The notes: generated from the sequence alone by a model not told the origin. A stretch of DNA of 64,000 bases from an uncultured bacterium (GCA_905215555.1 CAJMQU010000012.1:1-64000); one strand, 5' to 3'. Shown: positions 34,996-44,997, counted from the first letter of the stretch. Translations and numbers: made by a program.

Positions 34996-36078
34996 ATGAA
35001 ACAAGTAGCTATTGTAGGCATCCAAGGTGTGCCTGCAAAATATGGTGGCTTTGAGACTTTGGTGGAAAACATTATCGGTGATAATTGTTGTTCCGAAATC
35101 TGTTATACCGTTTTTTGTAGCGGCAAAGATTATGCCACACGTATGAAATCCTACAAAGGAGCACGGCTGAAATATGTTCCGCTATTCCATGCCAATGGGA
35201 TACAAAGCACTCCTTATGACATCCTGTCGATGCTTAAATGTCTGCGAGGTTATGATGCCGTAGTCATATTAGGTGTGTCGGGCTGTATTTTCCTGCCAAT
35301 TTTCAGATTATTGTATCGCAAGCATCTGATAGTGAATATTGACGGACTGGAGCACCGGAGGGCCAAATGGGGTAAATTTGCCAAATGGTTTCTGCGGACA
35401 AGTGAAGCAATGGCCGTACGCTATGCGGACGTGATAATAGCCGATAATAAAGGCATACAGAATTACGTGTGGAATACATATCAGAAAAAAGCTGAACTGG
35501 TGGCCTACGGAGGAGACCATGCGCAAAGAGATGTCACCGAAGAAAGGCAGAATGAAATTCTGAAGCGATATGGAATCACTCCCGGATGCTATGCAGTCAG
35601 CGTATGCCGCATTGAACCGGAAAACAACTGCCATCTGATTCTGAAAGCTTTTGCAACTTCAGGAGAGAATCTGGTGTTTGTGGGAAACTGGGAACGGAGT
35701 GAATACAGCCGACGACTAAAAGAGGAATATCATGGTCGGCAGAATATACAGATGCCGGACTCTGTGTATGACCTCGATGTGCTCTATGCTCTACGCAATC
35801 AATGCAGATGCTATATCCACGGGCACAGCGCAGGCGGAACAAACCCTTCGCTGGTAGAAGCCATGTTTTTCGGTAAACCGATTTTGGCTTATGATGTGAT
35901 TTACAATCGTGAGACTACGGAAAACAAGGCTCATTACTTCAAGACAAGTGAAGAACTGGTGGAATTACTGCATAGCAGACCCAAGGACGGATGCAAAATG
36001 CAGGAGATTGCAACGAAACGCTATACCTGGTCTTTTATAGCCTGGAAATACAGGATGCTTATTTTATCCCACAAATAA
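34996..36078 (+). CDS. DUF1972 / family 4 glycosyltransferase (rhamnosyltransferase-like)
   Basis: 360 residues. The N-terminus QVAIVGIQGVPAKYGGFETL is the signature of DUF1972 glycosyltransferases, many annotated as rhamnosyltransferases acting early in repeat-unit assembly. The C-terminal half has the GT4 region YIHGHSAGGTNPSLVEAMFF. Base composition is less AT-rich than in the preceding sugar genes, more like the export genes, so it may belong to the conserved frame of the locus. It is the last gene of the capsule operon; the stop codon lies in the terminator stem. Confidence 0.87.
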   Translation: MKQVAIVGIQGVPAKYGGFETLVENIIGDNCCSEICYTVFCSGKDYATRMKSYKGARLKYVPLFHANGIQSTPYDILSMLKCLRGYDAVVILGVSGCIFLPIFRLLYRKHLIVNIDGLEHRRAKWGKFAKWFLRTSEAMAVRYADVIIADNKGIQNYVWNTYQKKAELVAYGGDHAQRDVTEERQNEILKRYGITPGCYAVSVCRIEPENNCHLILKAFATSGENLVFVGNWERSEYSRRLKEEYHGRQNIQMPDSVYDLDVLYALRNQCRCYIHGHSAGGTNPSLVEAMFFGKPILAYDVIYNRETTENKAHYFKTSEELVELLHSRPKDGCKMQEIATKRYTWSFIAWKYRMLILSHK

Positions 36079-36114
36079 TGGGGAAACTTTCCGAAATAAA
36101 GTTTCCCCATTATT
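36074..36114. terminator. Bidirectional terminator closing the capsule locus
   Basis: A 17-bp perfect stem (36074-36090 with 36098-36114) around a 7-base loop, followed on the + strand by GCTTTT. It lies between the convergent ends of the last capsule gene and the GH18 gene, and includes the TAA stop of the former. The length of the perfect stem makes this the strongest terminator in the window. Confidence 0.88.
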
Positions 36115-36135
36115 GCTTTTAAAAAGATACGTCCA

Positions 36136-37866
36136 TCACTTATTCAATGTCCACCGGATTGCATTTCTGAACATCTTCGTAAAGTCTTCCGTTTCGTACA
36201 ATTTCTTACTATGTCCGATCTGGAAATAGACATTACGCGCTTTCTTGTTCTCATTCACCCATACCACAGGATGGTCTCCCATCTTGACGTCAGAAGCAGG
36301 AGTATAGCTATATTCGTCCACATGTGCCAATACATGCACATTGCGGCGCGGACTCTTGTCATAGGTATACCACTCATCATCAGGGATAATGAACGTTCCC
36401 TGCACTCCTTTCATGACCGGATGTTCCGGATCTTCCGTGATAACCACTCCATCAGCCAAGGGGGCAATATAATTCTTGAAGCGCACACCACCCATAAAGT
36501 CGGAGAACCATTGCCACATCGGATAACCATCGAATTCTCCCAACAACGTGGCATGATGGAAACCGATCCAGCCGCCACGTCCCTCATCAATATACTTGGT
36601 AAAGGCAGCCTGTGCCGCTTCACTCCATGTATAAGGCGGGTAGTCCAACTGGATAATCAAATGGAAACGATTGAGATATTCCTCTGTAATCGGTTTGGCA
36701 TTATTTATTTCCGTAATTTCAAAGTTCATAGTTTCACTCTCTCCAGCCAACCACTGCATACCGGCATCCGTAAACCCGCCATGCTGTCCGCCGCGCTCGG
36801 TCAGAACCAACACCTGATAAGGAGCTGCCTGACCCTTCTTATTTACAAGCAGACTCTCATACATCGTACGACGCAAATCGCTCTGGGAATTATCACCTGC
36901 ATAGTCCCAATACATACCGCCAAGCAATCCCTTATCCAAGATATACTGGCACTTGATAGCCAGTGAACGGGGATTCTCATAACCGAAAACAAGCACACCA
37001 TCCTTGTTTGCCAGATACGGCACTTTGGCTGTATCATCCCAACGTTCCTCAAATTCAGTCGTGCCACCTACCTTATGGTAATCCTGGAAATTGGGATAGT
37101 GGTCACCGCCACGTCCATAGAAAGGCACTCCCATAGTTAACTTAGAAGCCGGAACACCCGCCTTAAGGTGTGCTTCAACTGCAGCATCGGCAGTCATCCA
37201 ACCGCTATTCTCCGAACGGTAAAGGGCAGCATGATGTTTAGGAGCATTCCCCATATCATAAGACATGATATTGACAAAATCAATGAATGGAAGAATTGCT
37301 TTGAAATCTATATACTCGGCAGAAGCCACAGTGGCAAGAGTCAACAGCTTTTTCTTTCCTATCTCTTTCCGTATATCCCGCATCAGCAACGTGAAGTTTT
37401 TCGTATCGTCCGGTGAAGCGGAAATGTTGGCAGCCTTACTGGTAGGATATTCCCAGTCGATATCAATGCCATCCAGACCGTACTCTTTCACCACCCGCTT
37501 GCAATCTTTCGCAAATGCCAGACGGAAGTCATCATCGGCAGCCATTTCACTGAAACGTCCGCTTCCCCATCCGCCGATAGAGAGCATTACTTTCAGTCCC
37601 GGTTTCTGTGCTTTCAAAGCGACAATCTCCCGAAGACGGTTCTCATTGGCAATCCCCACTCCATTGAAAGTTTCGCTCACATGACCGAACGCATAGTTGA
37701 TGTGCGTCATGTATTGCGGATCGGGCATGACACTACTCCAGGAAGTCACATAAGCTACAATCACCTTCGCATCCGAAGAAGCCATACGCAACTCTCCTGC
37801 CTTACTACTACTGCATGACAGCAATACTGCCAGTACAGACAAAATCATAAATCTCATTCTTTTCAT
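36136..37866 (-). CDS. Lipoprotein GH18 chitinase-like enzyme fused to a ThuA-like domain
   Basis: 576 residues. A lipoprotein signal (MKRMRFMILSVLAVLLSC), then a GH18 TIM barrel (about 30-330) with the catalytic DGIDIDWE signature, acid E139, and SIGGWGSGRF; then a ThuA-like domain (about 340-576: QVLVLTERGGQHGG, GGWIGFHHAT, HPVMKGVQG, NAIRWTL). GH18 enzymes hydrolyse beta-1,4-GlcNAc links with substrate-assisted catalysis. Operon partners (NagB-like, ROK kinase, sugar carrier) fit chitin- or peptidoglycan-derived GlcNAc use. The ThuA half resembles the free protein at 5135-5959. The chosen Met (37866) gives a clean lipoprotein signal. Confidence 0.88.
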   Translation of the reverse strand: MKRMRFMILSVLAVLLSCSSSKAGELRMASSDAKVIVAYVTSWSSVMPDPQYMTHINYAFGHVSETFNGVGIANENRLREIVALKAQKPGLKVMLSIGGWGSGRFSEMAADDDFRLAFAKDCKRVVKEYGLDGIDIDWEYPTSKAANISASPDDTKNFTLLMRDIRKEIGKKKLLTLATVASAEYIDFKAILPFIDFVNIMSYDMGNAPKHHAALYRSENSGWMTADAAVEAHLKAGVPASKLTMGVPFYGRGGDHYPNFQDYHKVGGTTEFEERWDDTAKVPYLANKDGVLVFGYENPRSLAIKCQYILDKGLLGGMYWDYAGDNSQSDLRRTMYESLLVNKKGQAAPYQVLVLTERGGQHGGFTDAGMQWLAGESETMNFEITEINNAKPITEEYLNRFHLIIQLDYPPYTWSEAAQAAFTKYIDEGRGGWIGFHHATLLGEFDGYPMWQWFSDFMGGVRFKNYIAPLADGVVITEDPEHPVMKGVQGTFIIPDDEWYTYDKSPRRNVHVLAHVDEYSYTPASDVKMGDHPVVWVNENKKARNVYFQIGHSKKLYETEDFTKMFRNAIRWTLNK

Positions 37867-37876
37867 AATATTATAA

Positions 37877-39139
37877 TTAATCAGCCGTTTGACGAACACG
37901 GGAGCCTACCAATGCATAATACAGCATGAATAACTCCCCCAAAAATACAATAAACCAAGACCATCTCCAACTTTCCAGCAAATCAGCGAAGACACCTTGC
38001 AGCAGAGGCAGGATAGCACCACCTACAACGCCTATCATAAACACTCCTGAAGCTACTGAAGTATATTTACCCAAATGAGCCACAGACAACGTGAAGATTG
38101 CTCCCCACATGATGGAGTGGAACAAACCTACTGCCGTCAGTAACCAAGGATTATTGAAAATAATAGCCAACAAAGCCAGCACACCCGCCGATACGGTAGT
38201 TGCCACCAACTGCACACGGGGAGAAATCTTACTCAGCGAACTGCCCACCAGGCGCCCCACCAGCATACCACCCCAATAGAGTGTAGCCATCAAGGCAGGT
38301 GAAGGGCAATTCCGTTCAATAGCATACAAATTGATATTCGCACCAATGCAAACTTCCACACCCACATAGCAGAATATGGCACAGACACCCAGAGTCAGAT
38401 GCCAGAATGACCAGACACTTTTCTCCAGTTTCTCTCCTTTTTCCACCCGCGTGCCCTGTATGTCAGGCAAAGACAGCCTCATCAGCAGGAATACGATCAC
38501 TGCAATAGTCAGCATCAATGCCAGGAAAGGTATCATCAACTGGCTGATTTGAATGGCCTCCATAGCCAGTCCACCGAAAACAACTCCCGTCACAAAATAA
38601 GGGGCAATCGTAGTACCGACAGAGTTTGCCGTGCCACCGATAGCGAGACGCTGGATAGCCTGCGTTCCTTTCACCCGGCAAGCCGTGAGATAGGGATTGA
38701 TGACAACCTGCAAAATTGTGGCCGAAGCTCCCACAACGAACGACCCCAATAAGAAAATGAAAAAGCCGACGGGAATGATACTCTCGCCCACCCCGACAGC
38801 AGCATCGGGAAATCTTACGGTGAAATAAGAAGAAGCGAAAAAGAGTCCCAAACCGACAATCATCACCCAAAGCCCACGGATTAACGTGCCCTTATAGCCG
38901 TACTTATTAATCCAGGATGAGCCCACCCCGCCACAAACGGGATAGGCAAGAAACCATGAAAAAGTAATCAAAGTGGCAAAGGTATTCTTCAAATTACCCA
39001 CTTTCATGAGGAAAGTTTCCTTCAGAGGTCCCTGAAACTGAGTATTGGCAGTTGTCAGGAATCCGACTATAAGGAATAGAAAGACCATTGTGAGAAACGG
39101 TCCCATGTAATTGATTTGTTTTTCCTGTTGTGTCATCAT
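37877..39139 (-). CDS. MFS sugar transporter (FucP/NagP-like)
   Basis: 420 residues with 12 predicted transmembrane helices, of the fucose/glucose-galactose permease family of the major facilitator superfamily (beginning INYMGPFLTMVFLFLIVGFL; internal FFIFLLGSFVVGASATILQ). In this operon, between an amino-sugar deaminase and a GH18 enzyme, the likely cargo is N-acetylglucosamine or a chito-oligomer product, moved with protons across the inner membrane. A second Met follows the first; either may be the start. Confidence 0.85.
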   Translation of the reverse strand: MMTQQEKQINYMGPFLTMVFLFLIVGFLTTANTQFQGPLKETFLMKVGNLKNTFATLITFSWFLAYPVCGGVGSSWINKYGYKGTLIRGLWVMIVGLGLFFASSYFTVRFPDAAVGVGESIIPVGFFIFLLGSFVVGASATILQVVINPYLTACRVKGTQAIQRLAIGGTANSVGTTIAPYFVTGVVFGGLAMEAIQISQLMIPFLALMLTIAVIVFLLMRLSLPDIQGTRVEKGEKLEKSVWSFWHLTLGVCAIFCYVGVEVCIGANINLYAIERNCPSPALMATLYWGGMLVGRLVGSSLSKISPRVQLVATTVSAGVLALLAIIFNNPWLLTAVGLFHSIMWGAIFTLSVAHLGKYTSVASGVFMIGVVGGAILPLLQGVFADLLESWRWSWFIVFLGELFMLYYALVGSRVRQTAD

Positions 39140-39159
39140 ACAGTATTATAGTATAACGG

Positions 39160-39894
39160 TTATTTTTCAAATAGTCCGGAAGCGGAAGCTTTATCCAGCA
39201 GGAACTCGCAATCCGGATGCAGTTGGAGTACGGAAGCAGGAACATCGGGAGTGACAGGGCCTTCCAGCATTTGTTTCACAATACCGGCCTTATTACTGCC
39301 CTTCGCCACCAGCACGATCCGGCGTGCCTGCATAATATTCTTTATGCCCAAAGTAGCTCCACCCAGTTCTTTCTCCGGCGGAGTACCGGTCTCCCGCCGG
39401 ATACGTTCTTCCAGTTCCGGATTCATGTTAGTGACCCACGTCTCACCATCAAAGGGGGACTGAGGCTGATTAAAGCCTAAATGCCCATTTTCTCCTAATC
39501 CCAGAATCAGCAAGTCGATGCCTCCGCGCCTGACAATCTCTTCTTGGAAAGCAATGCAATCTCTTCTGAAATCATCCGAGAAAGTAGGCAGCATCAGGAA
39601 GTTTTCATCCCGAATGCCCAAGGTATCTATGATTTCTGTCTTCAACATCGTATAGCATGCTCCGGCATATTCGCGCGGTACATTGGTCACTTCGTCCAGC
39701 CCGAAAAAGGTGACGGCAGAAGTGTTAAAAGGATAACGGGAATATATTTCTCCGACAATCCGATGCAGATTTCCGGTCGTGCGTCCCGTTGAAAGACCGA
39801 TTACCGCTTCCGGCTTGTGCAGTATCTCTCCGATTATGCGCCAGGCGGCTGTACAGTCGAATTCACTTTCATTCTTTGCGATAGTTACTTTCAT
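39160..39894 (-). CDS. nagB: Glucosamine-6-phosphate deaminase/isomerase family protein
   Basis: 244 residues. It converts glucosamine-6-phosphate to fructose-6-phosphate plus ammonia in the cytoplasm. Visible: GLSTGRTTGNLHRIV (phosphate loop), FFGLDEV, ILGLGENGHLGFNQP with the catalytic Asp/Glu/His region, KGSNKAGIVKQML and PASVLQLHPDC. The operon (carrier, ROK kinase, GH18) suits amino-sugar catabolism. No separate NagA deacetylase is encoded nearby, so one must lie elsewhere if the substrate is N-acetylated. It starts 31 bases after the ROK gene stop. Confidence 0.85.
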   Translation of the reverse strand: MKVTIAKNESEFDCTAAWRIIGEILHKPEAVIGLSTGRTTGNLHRIVGEIYSRYPFNTSAVTFFGLDEVTNVPREYAGACYTMLKTEIIDTLGIRDENFLMLPTFSDDFRRDCIAFQEEIVRRGGIDLLILGLGENGHLGFNQPQSPFDGETWVTNMNPELEERIRRETGTPPEKELGGATLGIKNIMQARRIVLVAKGSNKAGIVKQMLEGPVTPDVPASVLQLHPDCEFLLDKASASGLFEK

Positions 39895-39924
39895 TTTATT
39901 AATAAGGTATTAATGGTTCCGGTT

Positions 39925-40866
39925 TTACATATTCATGGCTACAGCTCCTGCCCCCAACAAACCTATAAACTCCGGATTCAACTTTGTGATGACAACGCCA
40001 TTGGTTACAAAACGCATGGTAGTAGGGTTCAGCAATTCCAGTATCTTGGCATGTATATATCCGTCCGCCACTACACCACCACCCAAAACGATGGTTTCCG
40101 GATCTGTCATCCTCACCAGGTTCATTATCAGGTTTGCCAATGCCTCGGAAGCGTTTTCCACGAGTTTCACACAAAGAGGGTCGCCTTTACGGCTCAATGC
40201 AAAAATTTCACTGACCGGTATCCGCTCGCCTCTGTCGGCAGGGATATGCAAGTCCGTTTCATACTGCTCATGAAGCAACCGGGCACAACGGTCGAAACCG
40301 ATGCCGGAAGCTATCGCCTCCACGCAGTCCATTCTTCCGCAAGTACACTTGATGCCCACATTCACGCCTACCCGTACATGCCCCACCTCACCGGCATTGA
40401 AATGACTGCCGCGTATCTGCCTGCCATTCACAACCGTACCGACTGCAATGCCTGTTCCTATATTTAAATAGATGAAGTTTTTGGAAATTTGTCCGAAGCC
40501 CCAGACACGTTCTGCACGTGTGGCACTTTTCACATCATTATCTATATGGCAGGGAATGCCATAGATATCCGCCAATTCTTTAGCCAACGCGATGGATTGC
40601 GTCCTGCCGGGGTCTATCTGTAGCCAGATACCCTGATTAGGATCCACCCGGCCAATCAGTCCCACTCCCATCGCCAAAGGTTTCTTATCATACCACCCGA
40701 CGGTTTTGATATAATCGTCCAGTGATAATTTGATAATATCCAGCGCTGCCTGCTGGTTGAAATATCCGGAGTCATATTTTTTGTACCTCAGGATATTGCC
40801 ACGACTGTCAATTTCGCCAATCAGTAATTTAGTTCCGCCTAAATCCAGGCCTAAATACGTTTCCAT
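39925..40866 (-). CDS. ROK-family sugar kinase
   Basis: 313 residues. ATP-binding LGLDLGGTKLLIGEI at the N-terminus, the GTGIAVGTVV loop, the EVGHVRV segment and the ROK zinc motif CTCGRMDCVEA. ROK kinases phosphorylate glucose, N-acetylglucosamine, N-acetylmannosamine or similar; in this operon N-acetylglucosamine or glucosamine is most likely. There is no helix-turn-helix domain, so it is an enzyme and not a ROK repressor. Confidence 0.87.
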   Translation of the reverse strand: METYLGLDLGGTKLLIGEIDSRGNILRYKKYDSGYFNQQAALDIIKLSLDDYIKTVGWYDKKPLAMGVGLIGRVDPNQGIWLQIDPGRTQSIALAKELADIYGIPCHIDNDVKSATRAERVWGFGQISKNFIYLNIGTGIAVGTVVNGRQIRGSHFNAGEVGHVRVGVNVGIKCTCGRMDCVEAIASGIGFDRCARLLHEQYETDLHIPADRGERIPVSEIFALSRKGDPLCVKLVENASEALANLIMNLVRMTDPETIVLGGGVVADGYIHAKILELLNPTTMRFVTNGVVITKLNPEFIGLLGAGAVAMNM

Positions 40867-40995
40867 TTTTTATCTGCATTTTTTGTGAGTTACTATTGGC
40901 CGCAATATTACGCACAATCAAGGAAACGAAAGTTGATTCTTTGACAAAAAAGGTTCGCTATTTATCCACTTAGGTTTAAATACAGTTTTTATACT

Positions 40996-43900
40996 CTAAA
41001 ATTTGCTCGGACTTACTCCAAACTGCTTCTTAAAGCAGGTACTGAAATATTTTGGATCAGAAAAACCAACCATGGAGGCCACCTCGCCAACCGAGTACTT
41101 CTGTGATTGCAAAAGTTCTTTCGACTTGTTCAACCGCACAATGCGGATGAAATCATTAGGTCCTTGTCCTGTCAAAGTTTTTATCTTATTATAAGTGGAA
41201 GTACGGCTCATTCCCAGCACACGGCAGAAGTCATTAATCGAGAACTCCGAATTAGACAGGTTCTCGTCAATGGCTGCCATCGCACTATCCAGAAATTCTT
41301 TATCCAGCTGGCTGCTATAATCCACCTCGTCCGCAGGAATGTCCGAAGAGAGAACCGTGTCTCTGAGATGTTGCCTGTTCTGAAGGATATTACGAAGCCG
41401 CACTTTCAGCACGGACAGGTCGAAAGGTTTGATGATGTAGTCATTGGCTCCGGCTTCCAGTCCCAATATGATATTCTCTCTTTCGCAAAGGGCAGTTAGC
41501 AACACGACAGGAATATGACTGGTTTCAACAGATGATTTCAATATCCGGCACAATTCGTCTCCCTGGATGACGGGCATGATGATATCTGAAATAATGATAT
41601 CCGGATTGATTTCCCTAGCCACGTCCAGAGCTTTTCCACCATCGGGCACACTGATAACCTTGTATTCGGAAGACAGACTGTCCGTCAGGTATTCGCGCAT
41701 GTCTTTATCATCCTCTGCCAACAACAGCACATTCTTATCCGCCTGTTCACCCTCTTCCTGAGATGAAACATCAGAAACAGGGGGTTCCTGCAACCCCTCT
41801 TTCACAGCAACCACCATACCTGACTTCAGTTTCTTGGGGAACGTAACCGTAAACGTAGTACCCTGATTCTCCACGCTCCTGAGTTCTATCTTGCCATGAT
41901 GCTGCTTAATGATTCTGGAAGTAATCATCAGGCCGATACCTATCCCCTGTTCCTGTGAGTCCACCGCATTCCTGGCACGATAATATTCATCAAAGATGTT
42001 TTTCTGTTCTTCCGCCGGAATACCGACTCCCGTATCCGTCACCTCAACCATCCACTTATTCCGGTTTTGCTTCACACTAACTCCTACTGTTCCTTTCTCC
42101 GTATACTTCAAAGCGTTAGAAAGCAGATTGTCCATAATGTGATCCATCTTGTTTTTGTCCAGCCACACCTCAGGCATCTCCGGATCGACTTCCAGATACA
42201 ATTCTATCTCCTTCTGGGCGGCAGCCATGCGGAAAGCGGACAGCTTATCTTCCATATATGCCTTTATATCATACCATGCCACCTCCAGATGTTCAGGATG
42301 CACTTCCACTTTCTGCAACTCCAGCAGTCGGGTAATCATCGTGAAAAGTTTCTCAGCATTCTTCATAGCAATAGCCAGTTTCTTCTTGCTCTCTTCCGGC
42401 AGGTCGTCCTGGGTTTCAAGCTCACTCAGCGGAGCCTTTATCAAGGCAACCGGTGTACGTATGTCATGGGCTACTCCGATGAACGAGTGTATCCTCTCCC
42501 TGATTTTATCTTCCCGCACTCTCTGCCGCCTGAACTGAAGCAGCAAATAGCCCAGCACCAGAAATAGCATCAAATAGATGACTATGGCCCACCACGAAGC
42601 CCATAGCGGTTGACTGACTGTTATTTCAATGGAACGTTCTCCTACCTGATGTTGGGTGTATTTGTCGAATGCACGTAATTCAAAAGTATACTTACCGGGA
42701 GGAAGATCCATATAGCCCACACTCTGAACCGCATCCACGCGATGCCATTGCCGTTCATGGTTGTTCAGTCTGTACTCGTACCTGATTTTGTGTGGAGAAA
42801 CAAAGTTGATAGCCGAAAAAGATATGGAGAACGAGTTCTGGTTATGTTTCAGCTTCAGACACCGGGTATCATTGATACTTGTTTGCAAAGGAGAACCGGA
42901 CGCACCTACCTTTAGCGACTCGTAAGGCAATTTAAAGTCCGTGAATATCAACTTCACCGGCACACTGCCGGAAAAATCAAAAGAAGGTGCAAAAACAAGC
43001 ACCCCTTCCGCAGTACCGAAAGCCAGATGACCGTCTTTCGTTTCCAGCGAAGCATTGGCATTATAATATCCCCAACCGATATTCAGGAGATCATTTCCGT
43101 TAATCACCATATCTTCTGCCAAATCCAGGCAATACAGCTCTTTTTCCGTATTAAACCAGATATGTCCGTTGCTGTCTTCGGACGCGCTGTTGATAGAGTT
43201 GGAGACAAGACCATCAGCAGTAGTATATATACGGGAATCACCATTCTCCGGATTGAAACGAACCAGCCCTTCACCACCCGTAAGCAACCAGATTTCACCG
43301 GATGACGAACGCAACAGGCAACGGACAGGATAACGTAAAGTGACATCGCCGAACTTCTGCTGCCACCTGGTTGCTCCGGTGGACTTATCGAAAAAGCCCA
43401 GACCTTCACAACCTGCTATCAGCAAGATGTCCTTGTCGCCATACTTGATATCGCCCACACACTCTATCGGATAATAAGTGTAGGTGTCGGTCCGCCTGTC
43501 ATAGCGCGTAAACTCTCCTTCGATTCCTCCGAACCACAAACAATCTCCCTCGGCGTAAATCGCATAAATATAGTCAGTAGATATGCCTTTGTCCGATTGT
43601 CTTTTTCGTTCCGGCATTTTTCTGACCTCGCCGGATCTCTTGTTTATCCGATACAAGCCGATGCCATAACCGCCCGCCCAGACATTTCCCTCATTATCTT
43701 CGCAAAGAGAAAGCACCACAGATGAATAGGCATAGCCTTTTCCATTCAGGAAATGCATCCATTGTTTCGACTGCGCCCGATACACACTGATTCCGTCATT
43801 AGTACCATACCAATAATCGCCTTCCGAATCCTGAAGCATCACATTCACATGATCGGATGACAACGAAGAAGGATTATTCCGTTCATGCCTTATCCAGCGG

Positions 43901-44904
43901 ACATCAGGCACATTAGGATCCAGATAGCTGATACCGTTTGTACAGGTGGTTATCCAGATACCTCCATACTCATCTACACAGATATCCGAGACCGTATTCC
44001 CATTCAGACTTCTATCATCGTCCTCATCGGTCATATAATGATTCATCAGCATCTCATTGACGGCATCGATTCTGAATATACCGGCACCATCGGCACCAAT
44101 CAGGATAGAGTGGTCTCCATCATAAGCAAACACGCGGACAGGTATGCCCGGAATAAAGGAGAGAGACTTCACTTGTTTCGTTGCCAGCTCGACCACAAAC
44201 GCACCGCTAGAAAATGTCCCCACATAAAGCTTATCGCCATGCAGGAACAACGACTCTATACGGGCGTCTACCGGTATATCCACTCTTTCCTCTGATAACC
44301 GGCAGCCTGTTCCCGTTCTCTTCATCCTATAAACTCCCGTATTGGTACCCACAAAGAAAGCATCATTTTCCGCTCTGACGATGCAATTGGTCCATTCACC
44401 GGTAAAGCCTGCCGGGGACAAAACATCAGTTGTCTTATCCCAGTAATACACACCTGTGGATGTGGACAGCCACAAACCTTCCTCTCCTTCAAACTCCATG
44501 CCGTTCAGCACCGGAAACGATATGAATCGGGACAGGTCTGCCTGCAAACAGAAAGCATCCCTCAACTTGTCATAACAGTATATTCTGCCGTTCCGCAGTG
44601 CAACCCAGAGACGACCTTTCTTATCCACATTCATAACGGTGAATGACAGAACATGGTCTATGGACTCTATCGTCTCATTCAGTGTATAGTGTCTGATTTC
44701 ATTTCCGTCATAACGGTCCACTCCCATACGGGTATAGACCCAAATAAAGCCTGTTGAGTCTTTACATATCTGGTAAGTCTGCCTGCTGCTCAATCCTTCC
44801 CGGATGTTCAGATGCCGGAAAGATCCGGCAAACGAGCTGGCATATAATGAAATAAGTAGTAATAAAATGAATGTGCGTTTTAGCATAATATGGTTGCATT
44901 TCAT
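40996..44904 (-). CDS. Hybrid two-component system regulator (HTCS)
   Basis: 1302 residues: signal peptide, a periplasmic double propeller of Reg_prop repeats (about 25-700), a Y_Y_Y domain (about 705-780), one transmembrane helix (about 785-805), HisKA with H813 (GVAHDIRTP), HATPase_c (DNLLSNALKYTEKG), a receiver domain with D1107 (ISDIIMPV) and an AraC helix-turn-helix at the C-terminus. Such proteins sense a glycan fragment in the periplasm and activate the nearby utilisation genes. It lies immediately upstream of, and in the same direction as, the ROK-NagB-MFS-GH18 operon, its likely target. A Met at 44886 is an alternative start with a tidier signal peptide. Confidence 0.93.
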   Translation of the reverse strand: MKCNHIMLKRTFILLLLISLYASSFAGSFRHLNIREGLSSRQTYQICKDSTGFIWVYTRMGVDRYDGNEIRHYTLNETIESIDHVLSFTVMNVDKKGRLWVALRNGRIYCYDKLRDAFCLQADLSRFISFPVLNGMEFEGEEGLWLSTSTGVYYWDKTTDVLSPAGFTGEWTNCIVRAENDAFFVGTNTGVYRMKRTGTGCRLSEERVDIPVDARIESLFLHGDKLYVGTFSSGAFVVELATKQVKSLSFIPGIPVRVFAYDGDHSILIGADGAGIFRIDAVNEMLMNHYMTDEDDDRSLNGNTVSDICVDEYGGIWITTCTNGISYLDPNVPDVRWIRHERNNPSSLSSDHVNVMLQDSEGDYWYGTNDGISVYRAQSKQWMHFLNGKGYAYSSVVLSLCEDNEGNVWAGGYGIGLYRINKRSGEVRKMPERKRQSDKGISTDYIYAIYAEGDCLWFGGIEGEFTRYDRRTDTYTYYPIECVGDIKYGDKDILLIAGCEGLGFFDKSTGATRWQQKFGDVTLRYPVRCLLRSSSGEIWLLTGGEGLVRFNPENGDSRIYTTADGLVSNSINSASEDSNGHIWFNTEKELYCLDLAEDMVINGNDLLNIGWGYYNANASLETKDGHLAFGTAEGVLVFAPSFDFSGSVPVKLIFTDFKLPYESLKVGASGSPLQTSINDTRCLKLKHNQNSFSISFSAINFVSPHKIRYEYRLNNHERQWHRVDAVQSVGYMDLPPGKYTFELRAFDKYTQHQVGERSIEITVSQPLWASWWAIVIYLMLFLVLGYLLLQFRRQRVREDKIRERIHSFIGVAHDIRTPVALIKAPLSELETQDDLPEESKKKLAIAMKNAEKLFTMITRLLELQKVEVHPEHLEVAWYDIKAYMEDKLSAFRMAAAQKEIELYLEVDPEMPEVWLDKNKMDHIMDNLLSNALKYTEKGTVGVSVKQNRNKWMVEVTDTGVGIPAEEQKNIFDEYYRARNAVDSQEQGIGIGLMITSRIIKQHHGKIELRSVENQGTTFTVTFPKKLKSGMVVAVKEGLQEPPVSDVSSQEEGEQADKNVLLLAEDDKDMREYLTDSLSSEYKVISVPDGGKALDVAREINPDIIISDIIMPVIQGDELCRILKSSVETSHIPVVLLTALCERENIILGLEAGANDYIIKPFDLSVLKVRLRNILQNRQHLRDTVLSSDIPADEVDYSSQLDKEFLDSAMAAIDENLSNSEFSINDFCRVLGMSRTSTYNKIKTLTGQGPNDFIRIVRLNKSKELLQSQKYSVGEVASMVGFSDPKYFSTCFKKQFGVSPSKF

Positions 44905-44938
44905 AATATTTGTCTTTTAACTGCTGCAATTATACAGA

Positions 44939-44973
44939 CAAATATAAAAAAAGTGGTTGAAAAACTATCCAAA
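44939..44973 (-). promoter_or_regulatory. Putative promoter of the HTCS gene
   Basis: Leftward TATATTTG (44946-44939) with TTTG (44973-44970) 23 bases upstream, slightly wider than the usual 19-21. Transcription would begin near 44932, about 28 bases before the start codon. Confidence 0.5.
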
Positions 44974-44989
44974 TAGGTTTGATTTCTAT

Positions 44990-44997
44990 TACTTTTG
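44990..44997 (+). promoter_or_regulatory. Putative promoter -7 box of the receiver/PEP-pyruvate-binding gene
   Basis: TACTTTTG matches TAnnTTTG and lies 30 bases before the start codon at 45027. The TTTG at 44978-44981 is too close to act as its -33 box, so the match is partial. Confidence 0.4.

Noticed and set aside
6264..36114. Integrative element bounded by attachment sites.
   Set aside because: The hairpins at 5994-6038 and 36074-36114 share no sequence and no direct repeat was seen at both ends; there are no conjugation or mobilisation genes.
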